Shown here: positions 8,575 to 19,325 of the stretch, one piece after another
Layout of the letters: each line of letters opens with the position of its first letter
Numbering within the stretch: position 1 is the first letter of the stretch
DNA from: Mycolicibacterium tokaiense
GTDB taxonomy: Bacteria > Actinomycetota > Actinomycetes > Mycobacteriales > Mycobacteriaceae
Length of the DNA: 64,000 nucleotides
Assembly: GCF_010725885.1 (NCBI RefSeq)
Contig: NZ_AP022600.1
Coordinates: 806,001-870,000, forward strand
Reading direction: 5' to 3'
Program-made: the position numbers and the translations under genes
Notes under the pieces: model-generated
Told to the model about the DNA's origin: nothing
The model's input: the letters and a program-made list of their open reading frames with translations, nothing else
Database searches by the model: none

Positions 8575-10242
8575 CTAGGGGTTCCTGGTGGGCAGCACGA
8601 TCCACGACGGTCGGCTGCTGTCCACCGACAGGGTGGCCCGTTGCGGCCGGTGCCCTTCCGGCGACGGGCACCGGTCCCACCGGGGGAACGAACTGTTGGC
8701 CACATCCACCCGGATCCGATGTCCCGCAGCAAAAACCATGCTGGTGGACCACAGGTCCACCTCGTGTGGACCGGGGCCGGCCGCGTCGCGAACGCGGAGC
8801 ACACCGTCGCAGATGTTGACGGAAAGCCCGTCCGGATGCACATCGCAGATCCGGACCACCCAGTCCACGCTCGACGCCGAACTGCTCGCGTGCAGGTGCG
8901 CACGCAGGCGACCGCCCACCTCGAGGTCGGCGGTCAGCACGTCCGAGGTGAAGGACACCACGTCCGGCCGAGACTCATTGCCTCGCTGATCAATTGGACC
9001 GGCAGAAAGCACCCCGGTCATGAAGGTGTTGCCGCCCACCGACGGCACCGGATCGGACAGATCGTAGCCGTAGGTCAGCGCCGCGACGCCCGGCTTCGGC
9101 GATTGCGGCGACAGCACGCCGTCACCGTGCAGGTACCACGACATCTCTCGCGCGTCGACCGGCGGCCACTGCGACTCGTTTCGCCACTGGTTGCGGCCCA
9201 TCACGAAGATCCGCACCGGTGGATCGTCGTCGGGGTCCAGACCCTTCCCCCCGAGCTGACCGCGCAGCCAACCGAGCTGACTGTCGATCCACGTTCCGCC
9301 AGGATGGACAAACGGGCTCTCCCTGTTGGCCCGTATTCCGAAAGCCAGATCGCCCATCGCATCAGCGAAATTCGTGTGCGACCACGGCCCGACGAGCAGC
9401 CTGGTGTGATGACCGGCCGCCACCATCGCCTGGTGATTGTCCAACGTGCCCTGCAGGAAGATGTCGAACCAACCGCCGGTGTGGAAGCTCGGCACACCCG
9501 CCTGGGCCTGCCGTCCCGAGATGTCTGCCGGTTCGAAGTCGGCGCGGCCCCGGGCAGCGGTGCGCACGGTGCCCAGTTCGCGCACATCGTGACGCTCGAT
9601 CAGCTCCAGGAGATCGTGGGTCGTGCTCCAGTATCCCTGCTGAGCAAGGTGATCGAGCTCGTCGATGATCGCTTCCAGCCTGGCGTATTCCGTTCCGGTC
9701 CCCGCGTAGCGCCGGTACACGTCATCGGCTCCGGTCAGCAGCGTCCACGGCAGCGCGAGCCCCACCTCCGCCGCCCCACCGCGGGAGTACAGCCCGTCGC
9801 TCGCGTCAGCCCAGGTCATCAGCGGCGCGATGGCGCGCAGCGACGGTGTGCCCGACAATGCGGCCTGCCACTGGGTGTTTCCGGAATAACTACCGCCGAA
9901 CATCCCCACCTGACCGTTCGATCCCGGGAGCTGCGCAGCCCATTCGACGGAATCCGCGCCATCCTCGACGTCGGCGGTCAGCGGTGCCCAATCCCCGCCT
10001 GAGGCCCCACGGCCACGGACATCCTGGATCACCACCAGGAAGCCCGACCGGGCCGCTGTCACGGGGTCGAGACCCGACCAGGCGTTCTCGGAGTACGTGT
10101 TCTTGCCGTACGGCGTGCGCATCAGCAGCACCGGCCACGGTCCACCACCGACGGCGGGGGTGTAGACGTCGGCCACCAGTCTGACACCGTCCCGCATGAT
10201 CGCCGGAACGTCGAAGTCGACGCTGACCGATGCCGCACTCAC
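8575..10242 (-). CDS. CocE/NonD family serine hydrolase (X-Pro dipeptidyl-peptidase S15-like)
   Basis: The 555-residue alpha/beta hydrolase belongs to the cocaine esterase/glutaryl-7-ACA acylase-like group. The N-terminal region has RDGVRLVADVYTPA and VLLMRTPYGKN, and the nucleophile elbow is MFGGSYSGNTQW with the catalytic Ser. The second half contains the jelly-roll domain typical of CocE (the FTSDVLTADLEVGGRLRAHL stretch). The start is the GTG at 10242, whose GTGA overlaps the stop of the permease upstream on the same strand. The permease and hydrolase therefore form a two-gene unit that could import and hydrolyse an amide or ester. It is convergent with the dehydratase gene, with a 1-bp gap. 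Confidence 0.87.
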   Translation of the reverse strand: MSAASVSVDFDVPAIMRDGVRLVADVYTPAVGGGPWPVLLMRTPYGKNTYSENAWSGLDPVTAARSGFLVVIQDVRGRGASGGDWAPLTADVEDGADSVEWAAQLPGSNGQVGMFGGSYSGNTQWQAALSGTPSLRAIAPLMTWADASDGLYSRGGAAEVGLALPWTLLTGADDVYRRYAGTGTEYARLEAIIDELDHLAQQGYWSTTHDLLELIERHDVRELGTVRTAARGRADFEPADISGRQAQAGVPSFHTGGWFDIFLQGTLDNHQAMVAAGHHTRLLVGPWSHTNFADAMGDLAFGIRANRESPFVHPGGTWIDSQLGWLRGQLGGKGLDPDDDPPVRIFVMGRNQWRNESQWPPVDAREMSWYLHGDGVLSPQSPKPGVAALTYGYDLSDPVPSVGGNTFMTGVLSAGPIDQRGNESRPDVVSFTSDVLTADLEVGGRLRAHLHASSSASSVDWVVRICDVHPDGLSVNICDGVLRVRDAAGPGPHEVDLWSTSMVFAAGHRIRVDVANSSFPRWDRCPSPEGHRPQRATLSVDSSRPSWIVLPTRNP

Positions 10243-11699
10243 GCCGACTCCTTGGCCGTCAGGACCTGATCGAGCGATGCGTAGCGCTGCGGCGCGGAGA
10301 CCCGCAGGCGCCAACCGTACGCGAGCCCGAGCAGCAGCGGCGCCAACAAGACCGACACCAGGGCGAGGCCCACGCTACCGCTGACTCCGAGCAGGACATC
10401 GAGGTTGCGCAGTGCCGCAACGATAATCGCTGTCAGTGCGGCGGTCGCCAGGGCCGGAGCGATCACCGTGTGCCACGGTCGGCGATCCACCCCTGTGCGG
10501 CGGAAGAAGGCGAAGATGGCCACCGACGCGATGGTCTGCGACAGGATCACCCCGATCGTGCCGATTCCCCCGATACCCGCGAAGAGCGTCACGATCGGGT
10601 CCAGATGCGCGACGGCCGCCACCACGATCACGGCCGCGACAATGCCCGACTGCACGGCGGACGCGACATACGGTGTCTGGCGCGACCTCAGCGTGCGTCC
10701 CAACGGCGACCACACGAGCTGTTGGCGTCCCAGGGAGAACAGATACCGGGACACGTTGTTGTGGAACGTCAGAATGGCGGCGAACATCGCCGTGACGATC
10801 AGGATCTGGAACACCGTCGCCACGTTGCCACCGATGAAGCGTCCGCTGACGTAAAAGAGGAAGTCACCACCCTGCTCCGCGGCAGCATCTTTCGCCACCG
10901 GCAGCCCCAGCGCATTCACCAGGATCCACGCGGTGACTGCGTAGAGCACGCCCATGAACACCACGGACAGATACGTCGCCCGCGGAATGGTGCGGCGGGG
11001 GTCCTTCGCCTCTTCCGAATAGATGGCCGTGCCCTCGAAGCCGATGAACGCGCACACTGCCAACAGGATCGAGATCCCGAACGCACCGGAGAACACAGCA
11101 TGGGGTGCAAAGGGTTCTAGCGAGTAGGACGAGACCGACACGTCTCCCCGGAACAGGCTGAAGATCACCAACGTCGCGATCATGACCAGTTCGGCGGTCA
11201 TGAACACACCCAGCCAGCGGGCACTCGAGTGGACCCCCTGGATGCCCAGCGCCGTGCACAGGATCAGTCCCAGCAGCGCCAGCAGCCACCACGACACGTC
11301 GATCCCGAAGTGCGAGCTGAGCAGCGAATTCAGGTAGAACCCGAAGCCGCCGAAGAGCGCTGCTTGAATGGCGATGTAGGAGAACATCGTCAGGAAGGCC
11401 GACCCGAGCCCGAGTTCCTTGCCCAGGCCCGCGGTCACGTAGGAATACAGCGCGCCCGCGTTCGCGATGTGCCTGCTCATGGCCACGTATCCAACCGCGA
11501 ACACCAGCAGCGCCGCTGCTGCCAGCACGAAGGCACCCGCGGCTCCGATGCCGTTGCCCAGCCCGATGATGATCGGCAGCAGCCCGACCACGACCGTGAA
11601 CGGCGACGCCGCCGCGATGACGTAGAAGAAGATGCTCGACACCCCAAGCACGTTCTTCTTCAGGGCGTCACGGGCGTCGCCCGCGCTCTCATCGACCAT
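10239..11699 (-). CDS. APC family permease, paralogue of the one at 1172
   Basis: This 486-residue transporter is a clear paralogue of the upstream permease: LGVSSIFFYVIAAASPFTVV here against LGVPSIFFYIIAAASPLTVV there, and FIGFEGTAIYSEEAKDP against FIGFEGSAIYGEEARDP. About 12 transmembrane helices are visible. It lacks the roughly 25-residue N-terminal extension of the other copy. Its stop overlaps the hydrolase start by 4 bp, giving a transporter-hydrolase pair. It is divergent from the P450 gene across a 288-bp intergenic region. Substrate is unknown, probably an amino acid or an amide/amine. Confidence 0.9.
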   Translation of the reverse strand: MVDESAGDARDALKKNVLGVSSIFFYVIAAASPFTVVVGLLPIIIGLGNGIGAAGAFVLAAAALLVFAVGYVAMSRHIANAGALYSYVTAGLGKELGLGSAFLTMFSYIAIQAALFGGFGFYLNSLLSSHFGIDVSWWLLALLGLILCTALGIQGVHSSARWLGVFMTAELVMIATLVIFSLFRGDVSVSSYSLEPFAPHAVFSGAFGISILLAVCAFIGFEGTAIYSEEAKDPRRTIPRATYLSVVFMGVLYAVTAWILVNALGLPVAKDAAAEQGGDFLFYVSGRFIGGNVATVFQILIVTAMFAAILTFHNNVSRYLFSLGRQQLVWSPLGRTLRSRQTPYVASAVQSGIVAAVIVVAAVAHLDPIVTLFAGIGGIGTIGVILSQTIASVAIFAFFRRTGVDRRPWHTVIAPALATAALTAIIVAALRNLDVLLGVSGSVGLALVSVLLAPLLLGLAYGWRLRVSAPQRYASLDQVLTAKESA

Positions 11700-11987
11700 G
11701 TTCCCGCCTGACGTTGAATTTCACTCAATGACATTTGACTTCGTCTAGCGAAAACTCTAGGACGAGCGGGGTACGCGGTCAATGGACGATGCCGCTGCCG
11801 ATGATCCGCCGTCATGCAATACGAGCCGAGCTGATCGAGCCGGCTCCACGTTCAGGTGAGCAACAATCGTGGTCCGGCGAAGCTCCTGTGGCCCACTCGG
11901 CGGGATTCCAGGATCCCGCCCTGGTCAACCGCCTGATCGACGATTCCCCAACGCAGAGCCAACAGCCCCGCGCGTACCGTCGACACC
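11700..11987. promoter_or_regulatory. Divergent promoter region, permease/P450
   Basis: This 288-bp gap separates the leftward permease from the rightward P450. On the plus side TACCGT (11975-11980) lies 7 bases before the P450 ATG, a leaderless-type -10. On the permease side there are inverted elements TTGA/TCAA near 11714-11728 and CTAG repeats near 11745-11760 that could be an operator. I see no gene here. Confidence 0.4.
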
Positions 11988-13193
11988 ATGACCCAGGCAC
12001 CCGCCTCACCACCGCTGCACATGCAGCGCGTCGGCTTCGACCCCATCCCCACCCTCGGCGAGATCCGGGAGGCCGAGGGCGTGCGCACCGTCGTCAACGC
12101 CTTTGGCATGCCGGTGTATCTGGTGACCCGCCACGACGACGTGAAGACGGTGCTCTCGGATCCGGAGAGGTTCTCCAACGAGCGACCCCCGGGGTTCTTC
12201 GTCCCCGGGGCTCCCGAGATGTCCGAGGAAGAGCAACGCGCAGCCCAGTCTGGCAACCTGCTGGGCCTGGACCCGCCCAGGCACACCCGGTTACGCCGCA
12301 TGCTCACCGGCGAATTCACCGGCCGCCGGATGAAGCGCCTGGAGCCGAGGATCACCGACATCGTGAGCCAGCATCTGGATGCCATGGAAAAGTCCGGTTC
12401 ACCACGTGATCTCGTGACCGACTTCGCGCTGCCCATCCCGTCACTGGTGATCTGCGAGTTGCTGGGTGTGCCCTACGACGACCGCGACGATTTCCAGCAC
12501 CGCACCAGCCGCCAGCTCGACCTGTCGATCCCGATCGAGGAGCGCTTCGAGCTCCAGCGCGCCGGGCGCGCGTACATGCACGCGCTGGTGGCCGGCGCCC
12601 GTCGCTCCCCCGGCGACGACATGCTCGGAATGCTGGTGCGCGAGCACGGATCCGAGCTCACCGATGACGAGCTGGTGGGCATCTGCAACCTGCTCCTGGT
12701 GGCCGGCCATGAGACCACCTCCAACATGCTCAGCCTGGGCACGCTGGCGTTGCTGCGGCACCCGGATCAGCTGGCCCTGGTTCGTGACGACCCCGATGCG
12801 GTGGGTCCGGCGGTGGAGGAGCTGCTGCGCTGGCTGTCGATTGTACACTCCGGCATCCCGCGCATCACCACCACCGACGTCGAGATCGCGGGCGTGCAGA
12901 TCCCCCGGCACCAATTGGTGTTCGTCTCGCTGCCGTCCGGCAACCGCGACCCGAGCTTCATCGACAACCCGGAGGTATTCGACATCCGCCGCGGCGCCAT
13001 GGGACATCTGGCGTTCGGCCACGGTGTCCATCACTGCCTGGGTGCACCGCTGGCGCGTATGGAGATGAAGATTGCCTTTCCGGCTCTCCTGCAACGCTTC
13101 CCGACCCTGCGCCTCGACGAACCTTTCGACGACGTGGCGTTCCGGTCTTTCCACTTCATCTACGGGCTGCAGTCTCTTCAGGTGGCCTGGTGA
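11988..13193 (+). CDS. Cytochrome P450 (bacterial class I)
   Basis: The 401-residue soluble P450 has all hallmark motifs. The I-helix oxygen-binding motif is AGHETT at residues 239-244, the ExxR of helix K is E278-R281, and the heme loop FGHGVHHCLGAPLARME has the axial cysteine at residue 350. It would hydroxylate a small substrate using electrons from the ferredoxin encoded immediately downstream with a 4-bp overlap. No ferredoxin reductase is adjacent, so a shared one must serve. A TACCGT -10 box 7 bases before the ATG suggests a leaderless message. Substrate is not predictable from sequence alone. Confidence 0.93.
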   Translation: MTQAPASPPLHMQRVGFDPIPTLGEIREAEGVRTVVNAFGMPVYLVTRHDDVKTVLSDPERFSNERPPGFFVPGAPEMSEEEQRAAQSGNLLGLDPPRHTRLRRMLTGEFTGRRMKRLEPRITDIVSQHLDAMEKSGSPRDLVTDFALPIPSLVICELLGVPYDDRDDFQHRTSRQLDLSIPIEERFELQRAGRAYMHALVAGARRSPGDDMLGMLVREHGSELTDDELVGICNLLLVAGHETTSNMLSLGTLALLRHPDQLALVRDDPDAVGPAVEELLRWLSIVHSGIPRITTTDVEIAGVQIPRHQLVFVSLPSGNRDPSFIDNPEVFDIRRGAMGHLAFGHGVHHCLGAPLARMEMKIAFPALLQRFPTLRLDEPFDDVAFRSFHFIYGLQSLQVAW

Positions 13194-13381
13194 GGGTGCG
13201 CGCCGACCGCGACGTCTGCATCGGCGCCGGGGTCTGTGTGATGAACAGCGAGGCGGTCTTTGATCAGGACGACGACGGCATCGTGGTACTGCTGGTCGAC
13301 GAGGTACCCGCGGCCGAGCAGGGCAACGCGCGGAAAGCCGTGCAGCTCTGCCCCTCCGGAGCGCTCAGCATCGTCGAATGA
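13190..13381 (+). CDS. 3Fe-4S ferredoxin, P450 partner
   Basis: The 63-residue ferredoxin has DRDVCIGAGVC near the N-terminus and QLCPSGAL near the C-terminus. The CX5C spacing plus a single distal CP is the mycobacterial/streptomycete 3Fe-4S type, with the fourth cysteine of a 4Fe-4S cluster replaced. It overlaps the P450 stop by 4 bp (GTGA), so the two are co-translated. It transfers single electrons from a ferredoxin reductase to the P450. Length and position are typical for this pair. Confidence 0.9.
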   Translation: MRVRADRDVCIGAGVCVMNSEAVFDQDDDGIVVLLVDEVPAAEQGNARKAVQLCPSGALSIVE

Positions 13382-13387
13382 ACGGGC

Positions 13388-13448
13388 GTTGACACTGCAC
13401 TGAGCGCGAAGAAGTGCGAGTGGCGCTCGCGGTGAGTGCAGTGTCGAC
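13388..13448. terminator. Long stem-loop after the P450-ferredoxin operon
   Basis: GTTGACACTGCACT (13388-13401) pairs with AGTGCAGTGTCGAC (13435-13448) with a single G-T pair. Inside it GAGCGC pairs with GCGCTC. It begins 7 bases after the ferredoxin stop and has no T-tract, as usual in actinobacteria. Likely a transcription terminator, possibly also stopping read-through from the transposase side. Confidence 0.6.
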
Positions 13449-13525
13449 GAGGTGCGAAAACCCCTGTGTCACTTGAGTATCGGGCGTAACATCACGCGAA
13501 TTTTGAGTTCCTAAGCGATGTCAAG

Positions 13526-14924
13526 TCATGAGGCGGCTTCTAGACTGTGGTTGACGGGCCGGTGGATTGGAGCGCTTGGCGACTCCTGTTGTCCCCGGCC
13601 CGTCCTTCCTTTGAGTCGCTGTGTGCGGCGGGTGTCGGCGGCCTTGACTCGAATCTTCTGGTCGACGCGGTGGTGGGCGGTGACCAATTTTCGGCCTTCG
13701 TCAGCGTGGATGGGTCGGCCGTCGATATCCCGCATTTTGTAGGGCTGACCTGTGCGGAGGCAGGTGGCGATACGGGTCAGCAGTATGGTGGCGATGTGGC
13801 AGAGCGCTGAGTCATGATGACGCTCGGTTTGCATGAGCCGTTTGTACTTGGCGGCCAACTGGGGATCGGTCTTGCGGGCATGATCGGCGGCGGCGAAGAG
13901 CGCTTCCCGCAGCAGCGGATCGCCGGCCTTGGTCAATCCGGTCTGTTGATGGGTTTGCCCGGACTGGTTGAGCTTGGGAATCAGCCCGGAGTAGGCGCGG
14001 ATGGCAGCTAACGAGTGGAATCGGTGGGGGTCCCCGAGACGGCCGGCGATGACGGCGCCAATGATCGGACCGACGCCGGGCGCGGAGGCGATGATGCCGT
14101 TGGGGTCGGCTTCGGCGTAGAGGTTGGCGGCTCGTTCATCGAGGTCGTCGATTTGTTCGGTCAACGCAAGGGCTTGTTCGGCTTCTACGGCGATATCGGC
14201 GGCCAACTCGGCGAAATCGATGCGCGCGTCGTCGCCAGAGCCCCACAGCTGCAACGATTCCCGAGCTGCAGCGAGGATCGCGGTGGCGTAGGTTTCACGC
14301 CAGGCGCCGCGGGAGTGGCGGATCAGGAATCGGGTCAGCCGTGCATGTCCGAGGCGGATCACTGTGTTGGGATCGGCGTAGCGGGCCAGCAGTTCTAGGG
14401 CGGTCTTGCCGAATCGGGCACTCAAGGCGTCGTACCAGGCCGGGCCGAGCAACTCCAGTTGGGCATCGAGGCGTTGAAAGACCGCGGTGCGGCGTTTGAC
14501 GATGGATGATCGGATTTTGACGATCCGGCGCAGTGGCTCAGCCGGGCCGCCGCCGGTGTGATCGCGCAATCCTTCGGGGTGCAGGAGTGGCAGCCGGGCC
14601 AGCATTTTGGAGTCGAGGTGGTCGTTTTTGGCGTGTTTGGAGTAATAGGCTCGTAGATCGGCAGATTGCGTCGTGGGAACCATGGACACTCGTGCACCTC
14701 GGTGGCGGAACCACGATGCCAACGGCGCCCAGGCGTTGCGGGTGGGTTCCATGATGATGCGTACGGTGTCGCGCTTCTTTAGTCCGCAAGCGGTCCAGAG
14801 CTTCGAGTTCATCGGGGCGAGTGAAGAATCGCCGACCTGTCCAGACGAAGGTCCCGTCAGGGCGCGCCAGGGACGCTTGATGAGCAGCCCTGCAGGCGAC
14901 ATCAATGCCTAGGATCAGTTCCAT
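13526..14924 (-). pseudogene. IS110-family transposase, frameshifted
   Basis: The gene starts at the ATG at 14924 with MELILGIDVACRAAH (first catalytic Asp of the DEDD RuvC-like domain) and stays in frame to about 14780. There a one-base change of frame (+1) is needed to continue with KKRDTVRIIMEPTRNAW, then HAKNDHLDSKMLARL (remaining acidic residues). The Tnp_20 domain follows: SAPGVGPIIGAVIAGRLG and YSGLIPKLNQSGQTHQQTG with the conserved Ser region, ending at TGA 13526. Joined, the protein would be about 465 residues, normal for IS110. The disruption lies near ACTAAAGAAGCG on the coding strand. It could be a true inactivating indel, a sequencing error or, less likely, programmed frameshifting. 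IS110 elements lack terminal inverted repeats, so I cannot fix the ends. Confidence 0.8.
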
Positions 14925-15151
14925 GCCATGTCCTTTCGATCAAGTGGGTGGTTAACCTGCGATCGAGGCTGGCATAGCCCAGACATTCCATAAGCAGGAG
15001 TCCAACCATCAGTCGGCTCCAAGTTCCCGAACAGGGACACCAGAATCGCGCAGGTTGTGCCGCGACAGCCACTCAGAAATCAGGAATCCCAGAAGGTTCC
15101 AGTCGGTAGCCTGGCTGTCCGCGAGCACTCACTCAATCTAAATGTCGGTGC
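14925..15151 (-). other. Non-coding left end of the IS110 element (possible bridge RNA locus)
   Basis: This stretch upstream of the transposase start has no convincing gene. IS110-group elements carry a structured bridge RNA in the non-coding end 5' of the recombinase gene, so this is where one would be expected. I can point to the location only. I did not establish the RNA fold, the element end or the target core. The right part also serves as upstream region of the DUF222 gene at 15171. Confidence 0.3.
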
Positions 15152-15167
15152 TCGCCCGTATGTTCGA
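15152..15167 (+). promoter_or_regulatory. Degenerate LexA (SOS) box over the -10 of the DUF222 gene
   Basis: TCGCCC-GTAT-GTTCGA matches the mycobacterial SOS box TCGAAC-N4-GTTCGA at 10 of 12 positions, with a perfect right half. The -10 box TATGTT (15159-15164) lies inside it, 6 bases before the ATG at 15171, so repressor binding would block a leaderless promoter. Confidence 0.5.
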
Positions 15168-15170
15168 GGC

Positions 15171-16547
15171 ATGGGTTCCTCCGCTGTCGCCGATCGCGAG
15201 GCGATGCTGGCTGCCCTGGCGCAGATCGAAGAGCTGACCGCGCAGATGAATCGGTTGTCGATCGACGCGTTCTCCGATGCCGAGTTGTTGAATGTGCAGC
15301 AGCGTCGTGAAGCCGTGCACCGCGCCCAGCCGGTGTTCGATCATCGGGTGTATCAGCGGATCACCTCCCAGAGCGCACCGATCTCCCTGGGCGCCAAGAA
15401 TTACGCGGCAGTGCTGTCGCAGCGGTTGCGGATTTCCAGCTCGGAGGCGCGCCGCCGGTTGGATGAGGCGGCGCTGTTCGGGCCGCGGACCTCGATCACC
15501 GGTGAACCGATGGCACCCTCCATGCCCACGTTCGCGCGCGGTCAGGCGCAGGGGTTGATCGGCGCCGAGCACATCAAGCATGTCCGGTGGTTCTTCCGTG
15601 AGCTGCCCGGCTTCGTGGACTTCCAGACCCGGGCCAACGCCGAAGAACAACTGGCCCAGCATGCCTGCGAACTCGGCCCCGAAGCGTTCCGGACAGCCGC
15701 AGCGCACATGCTCTATCTGCTGAACCAGGACGGGGAACTCTCCGATGAGGACCGCCAGGCCCTGGCCTACATCCGGGTCGGCAAGCAGCGCCCCGACGGG
15801 ATGCGGCCCTTCGAAGGCTTGTTGACTCCGGAGGCGTGGGCCACCCTGGAGCCGCTGCTGGAGCGCAACGCCGCCCCGGGGATGTGCAACCCGGCTGACG
15901 AGCAACCCTGCCTCGACGGTGAGCCCACCGAAGAGCAGATACGCAACGACACCCGCACGGCCGGCAAACGGAACCACGACGCGCTACTGGCGTTGTGCCA
16001 GCGCATGCTCACCACGGCGACCGGCACCATCAACGGCCTGCCCGCCACCGTCGTCATCACCGCCAGCCTCACCGATCTGGAGAAAGGCACCGGCCACGGG
16101 CTGACCGCCGGCGGCACGAGGCTGCCCATCGCCGACGTGCTCAAGTTCGCTGCGCACTCGAGGCCCTGGCTGGCGCTGTTCGACGGCAAGGGCCTGCCCC
16201 TGCACCTGGGCCGGGCCCGCCGCACCGCGACCCTGGCCCAGCGCCTGATGCTGCTGGCCAAACACCGCGGCTGCACCATGCCCGGCTGCAGCGCGAGTGC
16301 CTACCGCTCCCAGGTGCATCACGCCAACCAAGACTGGAAGGACGGCGGGCGCACCGACATCGAGGACCTGACGTTGGCGTGCGGACCGAACAATCGCATG
16401 GTGGAGACCGCCGGCTGGACCACAAGGAACCGCCCCACAGACGGCGTCACCGAGTGGATACCGCCCCCACACCTCGACTGCGGGCAATCCCGCACCAACA
16501 ACCTCCACCACCCGGAACGGATCATCGACCCCGGCGACGACCCATAG
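15171..16547 (+). CDS. DUF222/HNH endonuclease-like protein (13E12 repeat family)
   Basis: The 458-residue protein has the long helical DUF222 region (residues about 20-310) followed by a C-terminal HNH nuclease motif: KHRGCTMPGCSASAYRSQVHH, then DWKDGGRTDIEDLTLACGPNN. This is the 13E12 repeat family that is multi-copy in mycobacteria. I chose the ATG at 15171 because the -10 TATGTT lies 6 bases upstream (leaderless), overlapped by a LexA-like box. An open frame continues upstream to 15057 but has no start signal. Members are often linked with mobile DNA and several are SOS-induced in M. tuberculosis. It lies directly beside the IS110 copy. Molecular role is not established for the family. 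Confidence 0.85.
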   Translation: MGSSAVADREAMLAALAQIEELTAQMNRLSIDAFSDAELLNVQQRREAVHRAQPVFDHRVYQRITSQSAPISLGAKNYAAVLSQRLRISSSEARRRLDEAALFGPRTSITGEPMAPSMPTFARGQAQGLIGAEHIKHVRWFFRELPGFVDFQTRANAEEQLAQHACELGPEAFRTAAAHMLYLLNQDGELSDEDRQALAYIRVGKQRPDGMRPFEGLLTPEAWATLEPLLERNAAPGMCNPADEQPCLDGEPTEEQIRNDTRTAGKRNHDALLALCQRMLTTATGTINGLPATVVITASLTDLEKGTGHGLTAGGTRLPIADVLKFAAHSRPWLALFDGKGLPLHLGRARRTATLAQRLMLLAKHRGCTMPGCSASAYRSQVHHANQDWKDGGRTDIEDLTLACGPNNRMVETAGWTTRNRPTDGVTEWIPPPHLDCGQSRTNNLHHPERIIDPGDDP

Positions 16548-16597
16548 CAGATCGGGCCCAAAGTCGCTCGCCGACAGCGGAATTACCGCCCGACGGG

Positions 16598-17260
16598 TCA
16601 GTCGCCGTCGCGGTGCAGGTCGATCAGCCCGGCCTTGCTCAGCGCGAGCACGCTGACGATCAGCACCCAGACCGGGAACGCCAGCGTCAGCCACACCGTC
16701 ACGTCACTGGCCACCAACAGCGTCAGCGCCACCACGTAGGTGAAGATCACCAGCCCCCGCGACACCAGGCCGGTCTTGAGCCAGATGGTGGCCAGCGACA
16801 TCATGAACACCGCTGCCATTCGCAGGGCGTAGGTCTTCGACAGCGCGATCAGCAGTGCCTGACCGAACACGTGCACATCGGCTCCGTAGTCGGCGCTGCG
16901 GCTGGCCACCAGCGCCACCCCCACCGCAGACGACACGAAGATCATCGCGAGGAACAGCAGCCCACTGCCCAGGAAGACCGAGGCGAAGAACTTGTCCTCG
17001 AACCTGCCCAATCCGTCGCGCACCACTCCGATGAACCACAGGAAGCAGATGCCGGCGAACGGCATCAGCACCGCCGCCGCGCGCACCTTGCCCTCCGAAC
17101 CCTCCACCCACTGCGCGCCCGGCTGGGCGCCTTCGGGAAGTGCGGTGTGGATCAGCGCGATCGCGACGCCGAACAGCACGGCGAACAACACGCCGGCCAG
17201 GCCAGCCGCGCGTGGGGTGGACAGCCGGCGCACATCGCGCTCGGGACGTTCGGTGGTCAC
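16598..17260 (-). CDS. Hypothetical integral membrane protein
   Basis: This 220-residue protein has a short charged N-terminus (about 18 residues) followed by about six hydrophobic helices, including GLAGVLFAVLFGVAIALIH, VLMPFAGICFLWFIGVVRD, FLGSGLLFLAMIFVSSAVGV and FPVWVLIVSVLALSKAGLI. The loop between helices 1 and 2 contains GAQPGAQWVEGSEGK and probably faces outside. No catalytic motif is visible and I cannot assign a function. The GTG start at 17260 is followed by hydrophilic MTTERPERD. It is convergent with the DUF222 gene (50-bp gap) and separated from the thioesterase by 83 bp on the same side. Confidence 0.7.
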   Translation of the reverse strand: MTTERPERDVRRLSTPRAAGLAGVLFAVLFGVAIALIHTALPEGAQPGAQWVEGSEGKVRAAAVLMPFAGICFLWFIGVVRDGLGRFEDKFFASVFLGSGLLFLAMIFVSSAVGVALVASRSADYGADVHVFGQALLIALSKTYALRMAAVFMMSLATIWLKTGLVSRGLVIFTYVVALTLLVASDVTVWLTLAFPVWVLIVSVLALSKAGLIDLHRDGD

Positions 17261-17343
17261 GTGATCATGGTGCCGCCGAACTGCACGGGGTGCGGTATTT
17301 CAGGGCAAAACGCCGCACTGCCTGCAGTCTCGGCGCCGACCCG

Positions 17344-19286
<1,943 letters not shown>

Positions 19287-19325
19287 CTACCTTATCCGAA
19301 CATTTGCCTGCGCATTTCGACGGGA

